NCBI GenBank assembly: GCA_910584915.1
Contig: CAJUDM010000021.1
Coordinates: forward strand, 16,621 to 80,620
Source of the DNA: an uncultured Lachnospiraceae bacterium
GTDB lineage: Bacteria > Bacillota > Clostridia > Lachnospirales > Lachnospiraceae
Length of the DNA: 64,000 nucleotides
Reading direction: 5' to 3'
In this document: one piece after another, positions 53,334 to 62,732 of the stretch
Layout: each line of letters starts with the position of its first letter
Position numbering within the stretch: the first letter of the stretch is position 1
Made by a program: the position numbers and the translations under genes
The notes under the pieces: generated by a model
The model's input: only the letters and a program-made list of their open reading frames with translations
What the model was told of the DNA's origin: nothing
The model's database searches: none

Positions 53334-54011
53334 ATGTCAAAAACCCATGTAGCTAAAATCAAATGTCCGAAATGTGGCAGGAAAAATAAGGCTCTTCTCT
53401 GGGATAGTATTAATACTGTAATAAATCCGGAGATGAAAGAAAAGGTCAGAACGGGCGAAGCGTTTGTATGGATCTGCCCTGAGTGTGGCTATCATGCCAG
53501 TTTGAATTATGCCATGTTGTATCATCAGATGGAGGATGAGGTGATGATATATTATGTACCGGGCAATCCCAAAGAAGCTGCTGAGATGGTGAAAGGGTTC
53601 TTCCATGATGATATAGCCGAAAAAATTGGCAGGAAGCTGAGTTTTAATAAAAACTATCAAAAGCGCGTGGTTGGAACAATGAATCAGTTGCAGGAAAAAT
53701 TGATGATTCTGGATGCAGGATTGGATGACCGCATTATTGAATTGATGAAGTTGTTTATTACAGTACAGCTGCAGGAGAAGGAGCCGGATCTCAGGGTTGA
53801 GGAATGTTTGTTTGAGAGGACAGAGGATGGAGCCAGACGCTTTGTTTTAAACCTTGGGGAGGGAAGATGGGGAGAGTCGGATTATATCCAGGACATTTAT
53901 GATCGTTTGGCGGAAGAGTTCAGAAGTATTTTGTCTGGTAGATATGATGACATAGTTGTTGATTCTGATTGGGCGTTAGGGGTGTGGAGGGATAAAAACA
54001 GCAAGAGATAA
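53334..54011 (+). CDS. CpXC domain protein
   Basis: A 225-residue protein beginning with a CpXC zinc-ribbon domain: AKIKCPKCGRKNKALLWDSI and FVWICPECGYHASLNYAML supply two Cys pairs. The helical C-terminal half is unassigned. The family is widespread in Firmicutes without a known function. GGGAGAACGT precedes the ATG. It is separated from vsr by 105 bases and may not belong to the restriction operon. Confidence 0.8.
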   Translation: MSKTHVAKIKCPKCGRKNKALLWDSINTVINPEMKEKVRTGEAFVWICPECGYHASLNYAMLYHQMEDEVMIYYVPGNPKEAAEMVKGFFHDDIAEKIGRKLSFNKNYQKRVVGTMNQLQEKLMILDAGLDDRIIELMKLFITVQLQEKEPDLRVEECLFERTEDGARRFVLNLGEGRWGESDYIQDIYDRLAEEFRSILSGRYDDIVVDSDWALGVWRDKNSKR

Positions 54012-54076
54012 TCTTAAGCAGTAAACTTGGAAAAAAGTGACCGGGAATAAGAAGTAAAAGAAAGAGATAATAGAGA

Positions 54077-54496
54077 ATGACAAAAGAAATGAAAACAATA
54101 AGAGTAGTAGCCGCAGTCATAAAAGCAGTCAATGAAGCGGGCAGGCCGGTCATATTCGCAACCCAGAGAGGCTATGGGGAATTCAAGGATGGCTGGGAGT
54201 TCCCGGGCGGGAAGATCGAGGAGGGAGAGAGCCCAAAACAGGCGCTTGAGCGGGAGATCATGGAAGAACTCGATATGGAAATTCTGGTCGGGGATCTGAT
54301 CGATACAGTGGAATATGATTATCCGAAATTTCATCTGTCGATGGATTGTTTTTGGGCGAAGCCCGTCACAAATGACTGGGTGCTGAAGGAGCATGAGGCG
54401 GCGAGATGGCTGACGGGAGAGGAACTTGATCTGGTGGAGTGGCTTCCGGCGGATGTTGTTCTGGTGGAGAGGATACAGGAGAGGTTATCTTTTTAG
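54077..54496 (+). CDS. NUDIX hydrolase (MutT/NudG type)
   Basis: A 139-residue NUDIX protein. The Nudix box GGKIEEGESPKQALEREIME followed by ELD fits Gx5Ex7REUxEExGU. The WEFPGG start and the ending EEL..VEWLPADV resemble MutT/CTP-pyrophosphohydrolases that sanitise oxidised or modified nucleotides. No strong ribosome site is seen (AAAGAGATAATAGAGA). It is the second nucleotide pyrophosphatase of the region. Confidence 0.92.
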   Translation: MTKEMKTIRVVAAVIKAVNEAGRPVIFATQRGYGEFKDGWEFPGGKIEEGESPKQALEREIMEELDMEILVGDLIDTVEYDYPKFHLSMDCFWAKPVTNDWVLKEHEAARWLTGEELDLVEWLPADVVLVERIQERLSF

Positions 54497-54522
54497 TTTG
54501 TTACAGCCGGGAAAAAGGGAAG

Positions 54523-55305
54523 ATGAAAATAGTATCAGTGAGCGGCTGCTCTTATGAGGATTATGAGGGCGGAGTACTTAATTTAAATGTTGAGCTGGAG
54601 GCAGGCGAAATGCTCTGCGAGGGAGGCAATATTTCAATTGAAATGATGGATGGTTCTTTTCTGGAGAGAGCGATTGAGATCATTAATCCGAAAAGAGCCG
54701 GTGATTATGCCGTGGTTTCGAATAAAGCAAAACAGTGGAAACGATCGGGCGGGACATTGAAGGAGGCGAAAGGCCCAGGGTGCTATGTGGTTGTGGTGAA
54801 AGATGTCGCATACCACGAGGTCAAAACGGATGAGGAGATGGCACGTAGGACATTTTTGGAGGAACACTATAAAAAGGTTTGCGTATCGCCATTTAGGGAG
54901 ATTCTCTGCGGAGATAAAAGTATTTACGATTCTGTGCAGGAGGGATATGTTGTTCTGGAAAAAGTTATCGCTTACCTGAAGACGACAAAGCCATATCTGA
55001 TGAGCCCGGGGATATATGAGCACCCTTTTAAAAAGGGTGAAAACCTTGCCGGACCATATACATACACAGACGGTCATTATTGGTGGGACCGCGATACCTG
55101 GAAATATGTTGTGAAATATCATGTCACACTTCCGCAGGAGTTTATCGATCATGTGATGTCTGAGGCGGGGACAGAATTTCTGGAAAGCTGTGCCGGGGAG
55201 GATGAATGCTGGAGTAAAACGATCCGCGTCTGGAAAGAAACAAAGCGGTATGACGCCTGTCTGCTGTCGGATGATACCTGGAAGAAAGAACTGGAAAATT
55301 TTTGA
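54523..55305 (+). CDS. Hypothetical protein, 260 residues
   Basis: I do not recognise this family. It starts MKIVSVSGCSYEDYEGGVLN, is soluble and rich in Tyr, Trp, Glu and Lys, and has no signal peptide or membrane segment. A central GPGCYVVVVKDVAYHEVKTD strand-rich part and a Trp-rich GHYWWDRDTWKYVVKYHVTL stretch stand out. The ATG at 54523 has AAAGGGAAG upstream. The gap to the NUDIX stop is 26 bases, so the two may be co-transcribed. Confidence 0.65.
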   Translation: MKIVSVSGCSYEDYEGGVLNLNVELEAGEMLCEGGNISIEMMDGSFLERAIEIINPKRAGDYAVVSNKAKQWKRSGGTLKEAKGPGCYVVVVKDVAYHEVKTDEEMARRTFLEEHYKKVCVSPFREILCGDKSIYDSVQEGYVVLEKVIAYLKTTKPYLMSPGIYEHPFKKGENLAGPYTYTDGHYWWDRDTWKYVVKYHVTLPQEFIDHVMSEAGTEFLESCAGEDECWSKTIRVWKETKRYDACLLSDDTWKKELENF

Positions 55306-55470
55306 GCGTGCGTTTAGACTATGGAGAAAGCATGTACTGAGTTTTTCAAAATCTGAGCCGGGAAATTTAACAACTTTGATACATTTATGCCTTATATTGT
55401 ATTTCAGATAAAATCGGCAGCAATCCCGGGACATGCCGGGTGCCGAAAGAAGATACAATGAGGTGGGAAA

Positions 55471-56622
55471 ATGCAGGCGCGGGACAGCAGAGCGGTGCAG
55501 AAAAAACAGAGTCTTGATGTGATCAGTGTTAAGAGAAATCCCTATCTGGTGGATTATGAGGAGCAGAGGCGGCTTAAGAGGGCAGTGAATGAACCTTTCC
55601 ACAGATCAGGGGATGCGAGAAATGGGAGGAGCCGTAAAGCGGTTGAAACAGGAGGCAGAAACCGCCGCAGGCCTGTGGAGGCAACAGGGAGAAGAAGGCG
55701 AAGAGAAGCTGCGCCGGAAGGAAGAAACCGCCGCAGGTCCGTAGAAGTGATAGGGGAGAGAAGTCGAAAGCCGGCTGAGGCAAAGAGAGGGCACCATTGC
55801 AGATCTGTAGACTTGATAGATATAAAAAGTACACAGCCGCGTTACATACCGGCGGGCAGGGGACGGAATCCTGCGGCGGCTAAGAAAGCAGCGCAGAGAC
55901 GGCGCAAAAAACAGATCCGGCATCGAAGGATGATGATAGCTGCGTGGGTGTTGTGTATGTTTATGGTCGGCTGGCTGATCCAAGTGAAGAAGGGGGAAGC
56001 GTCGTCGGCGGAGAAAAGCGGTTATGTACAGGAACTTTCAATAGCGGCAGAAGAATCTCAGGAAGGTTCTTCTGCCGCTGTGCAGGGGCTTCCGGCAAAA
56101 GTGTATGAGAAACATCCCGCGTGGACGGAAGATTTTCTGCCACTCAATGAGTATTCCCGCCCAGGGGAGCCATTGCCGGAAGTGAATGATATTTTTGTAC
56201 ATTATACAGCCAATCCGGGAACCAGTGCGGCTCAGAACCGCAGCTATTTCGCACAGCAGAAGGATATGCATGAGGCGAGTGTCAGCGCTCACTTTATCAT
56301 AGGGTATAACGGTGAGATCATACAGTGTGTTCCGCTCAATGAGATCGCGTATGCGGTGCAGACCAGAAATTACGATTCTGTTTCGATAGAATGCTGTTAC
56401 AAAGCGGCGGACGGTTCTTTCACACAGGAAACATACGATTCCCTGATCTCTCTTTTGGCATGGCTGACGGATGCTTATGATCTGGATGTGGAGCATATTC
56501 TGCGCCATTATGACTGCGGCGGGAAGAAGTGCCCGGTTTACTATACAGAGAATGTCGATGCCTGGGTGCGGCTTAAGAAAGATGTGGAGGAGAAGCGGGG
56601 GAGTATATGGTCATTGCTGTAG
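55471..56622 (+). CDS. Membrane-anchored N-acetylmuramoyl-L-alanine amidase with Arg-rich N-terminus
   Basis: A 383-residue type II membrane protein. Residues 1-153 are an Arg-rich, low-complexity cytoplasmic segment with imperfect repeats of NRRRPVEATG / NRRRSVEVIG. Residues 154-171 are the membrane helix (MMIAAWVLCMFMVGWLIQ). Residues 235-375 are an Amidase_2 (PGRP-like) domain with zinc ligands His244 in FVHYTANPG, His346 in LRHYDCGG and Cys354 in KKCPVYY. It cleaves the muramyl-L-Ala bond. GAGGTGGG precedes the ATG. The Arg-rich tail might bind nucleic acid or membrane; that is speculation. Confidence 0.88.
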   Translation: MQARDSRAVQKKQSLDVISVKRNPYLVDYEEQRRLKRAVNEPFHRSGDARNGRSRKAVETGGRNRRRPVEATGRRRRREAAPEGRNRRRSVEVIGERSRKPAEAKRGHHCRSVDLIDIKSTQPRYIPAGRGRNPAAAKKAAQRRRKKQIRHRRMMIAAWVLCMFMVGWLIQVKKGEASSAEKSGYVQELSIAAEESQEGSSAAVQGLPAKVYEKHPAWTEDFLPLNEYSRPGEPLPEVNDIFVHYTANPGTSAAQNRSYFAQQKDMHEASVSAHFIIGYNGEIIQCVPLNEIAYAVQTRNYDSVSIECCYKAADGSFTQETYDSLISLLAWLTDAYDLDVEHILRHYDCGGKKCPVYYTENVDAWVRLKKDVEEKRGSIWSLL

Positions 56623-56736
56623 TGGAAAATCTTATGCCGGATTAACATTTAATGAAACGGTGCATAAATGAATTTTGGAAGTGTTAGATTATTTACCAAA
56701 AAATATAATGGAAACTTGCAGGTTTACAGAGAGCAG

Positions 56737-56771
56737 AGACTGAATTTCGGTGTAAAGGAGTTCAGTCTTTT
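56737..56771 (+). terminator. Terminator after the amidase gene
   Basis: AGACTGAA (56737-56744) and TTCAGTCT (56761-56768) with TTT lie in the 363-base gap before the RelA/SpoT-domain gene. A short open frame at 56668-56865 overlaps this hairpin and shows no protein-like signal. A weak promoter candidate is GGGACA (56923-56928), 16 bases, TATAAA (56945-56950). Nothing else is seen in the gap. Confidence 0.6.
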
Positions 56772-56985
56772 AAAATGCAAAATGCTGATATTAAAGTTGT
56801 CAGATATGATAGAATTCCAGAGAATAAGGCATTTTCTGTTTTCTATCACATATTTTTTCTGCTAAAATAGAGATATCCGGGAGGTGCTATTGAGGATAAA
56901 ATTCAATAAAAGTCCGTATTATGGGACATATTCTATGCTATCCTTATAAAAGATCAAGGCATTAAACAAAAAAGGAGGGCGCGGG

Positions 56986-58017
56986 ATGGAACAGAAGATA
57001 AAAGCAGCCGGACAGTGGTATGATAGAAACAGGGGGTTATATGAGCAGTTTTCCAAGGAGGCCACGGAGATCATCACGAAGCTGTTAAAAGCGGAAGACA
57101 TACCTTACCAGAGCATAAGCTGCAGGGTGAAAGACAAAGAAAGCTATTTGGGAAAGTGCAGAAAAGAAAAATATACAAATCCCATAGAGCAGATTATGGA
57201 TGTTTCGGGAATAAGGATCATCGCTTATACGAATAAGGATGTGGAGAAAATATGCGGGGTTCTGCAGAATGAATTCTGGATCGATGAGAAAAATTCCATG
57301 AATAAAGCGGATGCGCTGGAGACCAATAAAGTCGGGTATCTGTCGGTTCATTATATACTGCAGTTGAGCGAGAGGCGCCTTCAGCTTGCGGAGTGTAAAA
57401 AGTACAGGAATCTGAGATGTGAGGTGCAGGTGAGGACTCTGCTTCAACATGCCTGGGCAGAGATCGAGCATGACAGAAACTATAAATTTTCCGGTGTGCT
57501 TCCCGATGAGATCAAAAGGAGATTTTATCTGGTCGCAGGTGTTCTTGAGATGATGGACAGGGAATTTGACAGGCTCTCAAAGGATATCGATGCGTATGTG
57601 GCGAGGACGGAAATTGCGATTTCGGCTGGAAACTACAAATTGAGTATAGATTCTAAATCGGTAGAACAATATATGCTGAAGAGGTTCGGAGAACCGATCC
57701 ACATCGGGACAGGCTTGGGAGGAACAGTGGCGATGGAGGATCTGGTGGAGGAACTGACAAGATTCGGGTATGAGACGATTCAGGATATAGAGGATGACCT
57801 GAATGGCTGCAGTGCAGTGCTGGAGAGAAGAAAAACATACATCGGGGTACTGAGAGACCTGATGATCATGAAGGACTGTGTGAAATATTTCAGAGAAGTC
57901 TACAGCGGCAACTGGCAGGCTGTGGATGAGGACAGCGTGAGGCTCTGGAAGGAGAATGGGGCTGATGATGTGGAGAGGTATCTGGATGATTATGAGATAT
58001 CTGTCTGTGGGAAATAA
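56986..58017 (+). CDS. RelA/SpoT-domain nucleotide pyrophosphokinase
   Basis: A 343-residue protein with a complete RelA/SpoT synthetase domain (about 1-205). It has ISCRVKDKESYLGKCRK (substrate-binding basic loop), MDVSGIRIIAYT with Asp72, NKVGYLSVHYIL, and CEVQVRTLLQHAWAEIEHDR with Glu146. There is no HD hydrolase, TGS or ACT domain. The roughly 140-residue C-terminal helical part (EDLVEELTRFGYETIQDIED) is unfamiliar. Such small synthetases transfer pyrophosphate to GDP/GTP, ATP or, in toxins, tRNA. AAAGGAGGG precedes the ATG. The CHAT gene starts 29 bases downstream, strongly suggesting one operon and one system. Confidence 0.88.
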   Translation: MEQKIKAAGQWYDRNRGLYEQFSKEATEIITKLLKAEDIPYQSISCRVKDKESYLGKCRKEKYTNPIEQIMDVSGIRIIAYTNKDVEKICGVLQNEFWIDEKNSMNKADALETNKVGYLSVHYILQLSERRLQLAECKKYRNLRCEVQVRTLLQHAWAEIEHDRNYKFSGVLPDEIKRRFYLVAGVLEMMDREFDRLSKDIDAYVARTEIAISAGNYKLSIDSKSVEQYMLKRFGEPIHIGTGLGGTVAMEDLVEELTRFGYETIQDIEDDLNGCSAVLERRKTYIGVLRDLMIMKDCVKYFREVYSGNWQAVDEDSVRLWKENGADDVERYLDDYEISVCGK

Positions 58018-58046
58018 GTTGTAGAGTACAAAAACGGGTTCAGTTT

Positions 58047-61000
58047 ATGAATAGGAAAGACGATGAAAAGATATTTCAGCTTCTGAAAGAATATGACAGA
58101 CTGCATTTCTGCCTGACCATCATACTGTATTATCAGAGAAATCACCATAAGGCGGCAGAAATGGAGCAGATGATCAGCGAAGGCCCTGGCAGATTATGCC
58201 AGGATCTTCCGCCCGGGATCATAAAGCTGCTCGATCAGTATGAGTTTGCAAAAAAAGTAAGGCAGATGGATGGGGAGAAGCTGAGGGATATCCTGAAAAG
58301 AAAATATGATCTTTTGGGTGAGGAGGTCAGGTCGGCGTTCAGCCTGTGGAAGATATTGTTCCGGCAGTTCGCGGAGTTGTCTTTTGAGAACCGGGAATTG
58401 ATACCGGAACTATTCTCGGCACTGAGTATTGCCAGTGCCGCAGACCTCAAAAATACGCTGTATGTCAGCGGGAATTTTCATGAGGTTTCGCTGACAGAAC
58501 TTTTATATATACTGGTGCAGTTGAGAAATTATCAGAAGATACATATTCTCAACTATGATGAGGGAGATATCGATGTAGATAAGTGTCTGGCGGATGTCAG
58601 GGAGGATTTGTCTGTCATGTTCTACGGACAGGCAGATATTCTTGAGAGTTTGATGGACAGGCTGGTCATTGTCAGGGAGGCGCAGTTAAACTTTGCGTAT
58701 TTAGATACTTATGTTGCGCAGAATGCGGCGGATAATTTTATCATTGTCATCGGCATGGAGCGGTTTGTACAGTTAAAGGATGGCGGCAAAACGTCTATTC
58801 GATCCGGGGAGGGCGGACTTCATCTGAGGACAAGTGAAAATATGGATTGGTACAGTCTGCTCGATGAGATAAACGATCTGTATGTGTTGATAGATGGAAA
58901 TATGGAGGGAGATACGGAAGGAAGCGCGGCGTGTCGGGAGAACTGTTATGATAACGCCTTTCTATTGACGGTCTATCGTGTGACGGAACCGGAAGACAAC
59001 GAAAGACGGGATATATACAGGCATTATAACAAAGACACTCTGTCTTTTGATCTCTTGTTTGACGGAAACAGTGCGACATTTTTTGAGGAGGATCGGGAGA
59101 AGGATTTGTACGAGGAGCTTTTGGAGCTTGTTTTTTGCGAGGAGTATGCGCTGGAAAAGATTCTGGAATATGAAAGGAGGCTGTCGGAGGAAAGTTTTAT
59201 TGTTCTGAAAGCTTATTTTTATCTGGCTCATAAGGCGTATTACTTTGCCATCGAAGAGCTTGAGAAACTGCCGGAGGATACGGATTTATATTATAAATAT
59301 ATACTGGCTGATCTATATAATGTCACCGGGGATACCGATGCGGCTTACGGGATGTTGGAAAGCATATATGAGAGAGACAGGTATTTTCCGGGCATTGTCG
59401 ATGCAGCCCTGTATTCGCTGCGGGATGATGAAGATCAGGCGAAACGCCTTATGTGGATCAGGCGGGGGCTTTCGGTGGATCAAAATGATCCGGCAATGAT
59501 TCAGCATCTTGCAAATTTTTATACCGAACAGGGGGATTACCGGGCGTCAGCCGGGCAATGGGAAATTCTCCACGGTATGACAGGTGATCTGTTTTATCAA
59601 CTGTTGAGTAAAATTAATATATTTCTGTGCTCTGTGGATACGTTAAAGATGAAAGACATGGAGGAGTGGGTTTCGGAGACGGTATCGGCATATCCTCAAT
59701 ATGCCAATGAGATTTATGCCAGAGCGGGCAGTATCATATCCGATAAGAAAAACAGAGAGCATGCGCTGCCTTATTTTGAGAAGGTGGCGGAATCCTATGA
59801 GGAGGTTTATTGCGTATCTGCGGTAAAGAAGGTGGAATTATACTGTAGAATATATTTAAGGCTGGCGGATAAGAGCCCCCGCCAGCAGGAGATGGAACAG
59901 TTTGTCAAGATGCTTTCTGATCATGTGATAATCCTGACTTACAGCGCGCAGTCGGTCTATTCGTGGAGCGATTATATCAGGAAAATATATTCCTACGAAA
60001 AGTGGGTGGAAATCTCAGAAAGAATGCTGATGTGTTCTCTGACGGAGCTGGTAAAGGCATATCTTGCCGGGGAGACGGAGGAGACGAATCTTGCCGGGGA
60101 TGAGGAGAAATATAAGGAGTCGGACAAGTATTTCGAGAAGTACGGAGCGTTTCGGACGCCTGACAGAGAGGCGCTGACAGAGGGAGAGTATCTGTTGTTT
60201 TTGTTGATGCATGGAAAGGCGGAGATATCAAAGGGGGATATCCAGTCTGCCAATAATATCGCATATACGCTGTTCAATCTGGCGGCGTCGGCAAAGGAGA
60301 ATTATTACAAAAATGTCGGCATGTGTTTCGGGCTCCTGCTCTGGTCCGGCGCAAGCATGGCGATCGGAGCCTGCGCCGAGGGGATCTTGTCTTTTATTGC
60401 GGCGGCAAAGAAGCTCTCGGAGATCGGGGAGGCGGCGGTTTTGCACAGGGGAGAGTTTGTGTTCGATCAGTTGCTCTATCTGTACAGCAGATCCTTTCAG
60501 GCGGAGCCCGAGATGATGGATGTGCACCTGTTTGAGAGGTATTTTGAAGCGTTTGGGTATCCGGGATGGCTGCTGTATTGTATGTCAGGAAGGTATGGGG
60601 AGGTCATCGCACAGGAACCGGCGCCGTTCAGGGAGATGATCGATCAGATGGAAGAAGCGAATATCATGCTTGTGCAGAGGGAGGAGAATCTGCACAATCT
60701 GATCACCTTTGACAGCCTTATTCTGTCCTATGACAAATTGGGGGAGACGGAGAGGGCGGAGGTGTATGTTTGCCGGCTGCTTCCTGTCATGAATACAACC
60801 TTTGAGGCACATATTGATATCGCGCACCGGTTTTTCATGAGATACGCAGATATCCTGGCGGGGAGGAAGGAGTATGACGCTGCGAATGAGATGCTGAAAT
60901 GTTCGCTGGCGGTCCTCGAGAGGTTGAGAGGGGTATTTTTCAGCAGAGAGCGGGGGTATCTGGGCGATATGGCGGATACGATCATCAGGGGGATACTGTG

Positions 61001-62540
61001 TAATATCTGTGAGAAGAATGCCGATGAGAAGGCAGATTTGGAGGCGGATGAGGGATATGCCTGTGGCGGATCGGATGCGGAGGCAGAAGTGTTTAATACC
61101 GGCAGATCGGGCGTGGAGGCAGAGGCGCTTTATACCGGCGGATCGGATGCGGAGGCAGAGGCGCTTTATACCGGCGGATCGGATGCGGAGGCAGAGGCGT
61201 TTTATACCGGCAGATCGGAGATGGAAGCAGATGAATTGTTTGGGAGAATGGTGATAGAGCTGGTGCCCAGGGCGATCATCGAGGAGAGGAACGGCAGGCG
61301 CGGGACGGCGTCAGATGAGACGCTTCTGCGCAGGGAAAGGGAGTATTATCAACTGTTTGATCTGCTGAACGGCACGGAACAGAGAACGATGAGCAGTCTG
61401 TTTTACAGGCAGATCGTGGAGCGCTTTCTGGAGACAAAGCGGTATCTGGAGGAACATGACCCTCAGTTCAGGGCTCTGGAACCGTATACATTGATCGGAT
61501 ATGACGGCGGCGATCCCTTTGTGTTTCTGAGAGGAAAATTGAAGAAGGGGGAGGCGTTCTACAGGAATATTCTTGTGGATGGGCTGCTTATCCATATTTT
61601 GATAAGGAGCGACAGCCATTCTATTTGTTTTGAGAGGATAGATACGGATAAGCTGGGCGGGCTGCTTGTCAGGCTGGAAGCTGAGATCGGGGAGGAAGTT
61701 CCTGATCTGGTAAAGTCGGATGCCTGTACATATATCGGTTTGTTTGAGGAACTGACGGAACTGTTATTTGCTCCTCTCATCGGACAGGCGGATCAGATCA
61801 ACGCCCTGTACTATATGCCGGATCATAAGCTGCCGCATATAACGCCGAATTTTGTAAGAATCAGCGATAAATGGGGCGTAGAATGTTTTGACAGGATCGA
61901 GCTGGTGATCGATTATAATCATATCGGCGACAGCAGGAAAGCGGCGGATGGTATGCCTGAGAGGTTTTTTGTTTCCGCTTCTAAGAGGGGAGGCCTTGGG
62001 GCAATCCGTGAGACAATGGATGGTTTTCCTGCTTTTACAGAACTTGTCCAGAACGGAGACGGGCAGATCGTGATAGAAGAGCCGCTCCGCACGCTGGTGG
62101 TGGCGGCGCACGGGATCGCCGATGAGGGCGGAAAACTATATGACAGGGACCGCCGCGCGAAGCCCGGGATCAATTGCGGCGCAAAAAAGCTGGAACTGTC
62201 CAGAAAAAAGCAGATCGATTTGAATGAATTTATCATATTGAGAAACGCATGGATTGAGAACGCGATCGTCATTGCCTGCGGAGGCGGAACGCCGGCACAT
62301 GATAAGATCGAGTTGAATAACGGCGTGTGGGATGCCATGCTGAGAAAAAACGTGAAGTATATTTTGTATTGCAAATGGGATGTCTCCACCAGCCATACAA
62401 ATGAACTGCTGGCGATGGTATTGCAGGTAATTAGTTCAGGTGAAAAGCTGCTCAGTGATGCGTTGAATTCGGCGCAGAGAAAACTGGCTCATCTGAATCC
62501 GGTATTGTGGGCAGGGTTGGAAGTGTGGAAGAATGGCTGA
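58047..62540 (+). CDS. 1497-residue TPR-like protein with C-terminal CHAT protease domain
   Basis: A very large soluble protein. Residues 1-380 are a mixed region I cannot assign. Residues about 380-1000 are helical TPR-like repeats (YFAIEELEKLPEDTDLYYKY, LADLYNVTGDTDAAYGMLES). Residues 1007-1066 are five 12-residue acidic repeats. The last 300 residues form a CHAT caspase-like domain: LRTLVVAAHGIADEGGKL with His1355, NAIVIACGGGTPAHDK with Cys1411, and the closing LNPVLWAGLEVWKNG. CHAT proteases cut target proteins in bacterial immunity, for example TPR-CHAT with type III-E CRISPR. The start at 58047 has no good ribosome site. It follows the RelA/SpoT-domain gene by 29 bases, so a nucleotide product could activate it. 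Confidence 0.85.
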   Translation: MNRKDDEKIFQLLKEYDRLHFCLTIILYYQRNHHKAAEMEQMISEGPGRLCQDLPPGIIKLLDQYEFAKKVRQMDGEKLRDILKRKYDLLGEEVRSAFSLWKILFRQFAELSFENRELIPELFSALSIASAADLKNTLYVSGNFHEVSLTELLYILVQLRNYQKIHILNYDEGDIDVDKCLADVREDLSVMFYGQADILESLMDRLVIVREAQLNFAYLDTYVAQNAADNFIIVIGMERFVQLKDGGKTSIRSGEGGLHLRTSENMDWYSLLDEINDLYVLIDGNMEGDTEGSAACRENCYDNAFLLTVYRVTEPEDNERRDIYRHYNKDTLSFDLLFDGNSATFFEEDREKDLYEELLELVFCEEYALEKILEYERRLSEESFIVLKAYFYLAHKAYYFAIEELEKLPEDTDLYYKYILADLYNVTGDTDAAYGMLESIYERDRYFPGIVDAALYSLRDDEDQAKRLMWIRRGLSVDQNDPAMIQHLANFYTEQGDYRASAGQWEILHGMTGDLFYQLLSKINIFLCSVDTLKMKDMEEWVSETVSAYPQYANEIYARAGSIISDKKNREHALPYFEKVAESYEEVYCVSAVKKVELYCRIYLRLADKSPRQQEMEQFVKMLSDHVIILTYSAQSVYSWSDYIRKIYSYEKWVEISERMLMCSLTELVKAYLAGETEETNLAGDEEKYKESDKYFEKYGAFRTPDREALTEGEYLLFLLMHGKAEISKGDIQSANNIAYTLFNLAASAKENYYKNVGMCFGLLLWSGASMAIGACAEGILSFIAAAKKLSEIGEAAVLHRGEFVFDQLLYLYSRSFQAEPEMMDVHLFERYFEAFGYPGWLLYCMSGRYGEVIAQEPAPFREMIDQMEEANIMLVQREENLHNLITFDSLILSYDKLGETERAEVYVCRLLPVMNTTFEAHIDIAHRFFMRYADILAGRKEYDAANEMLKCSLAVLERLRGVFFSRERGYLGDMADTIIRGILCNICEKNADEKADLEADEGYACGGSDAEAEVFNTGRSGVEAEALYTGGSDAEAEALYTGGSDAEAEAFYTGRSEMEADELFGRMVIELVPRAIIEERNGRRGTASDETLLRREREYYQLFDLLNGTEQRTMSSLFYRQIVERFLETKRYLEEHDPQFRALEPYTLIGYDGGDPFVFLRGKLKKGEAFYRNILVDGLLIHILIRSDSHSICFERIDTDKLGGLLVRLEAEIGEEVPDLVKSDACTYIGLFEELTELLFAPLIGQADQINALYYMPDHKLPHITPNFVRISDKWGVECFDRIELVIDYNHIGDSRKAADGMPERFFVSASKRGGLGAIRETMDGFPAFTELVQNGDGQIVIEEPLRTLVVAAHGIADEGGKLYDRDRRAKPGINCGAKKLELSRKKQIDLNEFIILRNAWIENAIVIACGGGTPAHDKIELNNGVWDAMLRKNVKYILYCKWDVSTSHTNELLAMVLQVISSGEKLLSDALNSAQRKLAHLNPVLWAGLEVWKNG
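61065..61244 (+). repeat. 36-bp in-frame tandem repeat in the CHAT gene
   Basis: Five units of 36 bases encode GGSDAEAEALYT-type dodecamers (variants GRSGVEAEALYT, GRSEMEADELFG). The third and fourth units are nearly identical at DNA level. They form an acidic linker between the TPR-like region and the CHAT part, residues 1007-1066. Copy number may vary between strains. Confidence 0.9.
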
Positions 62541-62732
62541 GGATTTCTGAAAAGAATGATTCCTGTTGTGGGAAGATGGCGGAGAAACAGTTTTGATGTC
62601 AATAGTCCGGGCGAAACTGTACGGTTGTATTGGTGGCGTTTCGCCTGAGACAATACTATAATCGGAATATATCATATGTGGGAATTATCCGGATTACGCA
62701 GGTGGCGGAGATTCCCGGAAAGGCGGTATAGT

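Noticed and set aside
56668..56865. 65-codon frame before the RelA/SpoT-domain gene
   Set aside because: It crosses a terminator hairpin, lacks a ribosome site and has no family-like pattern.
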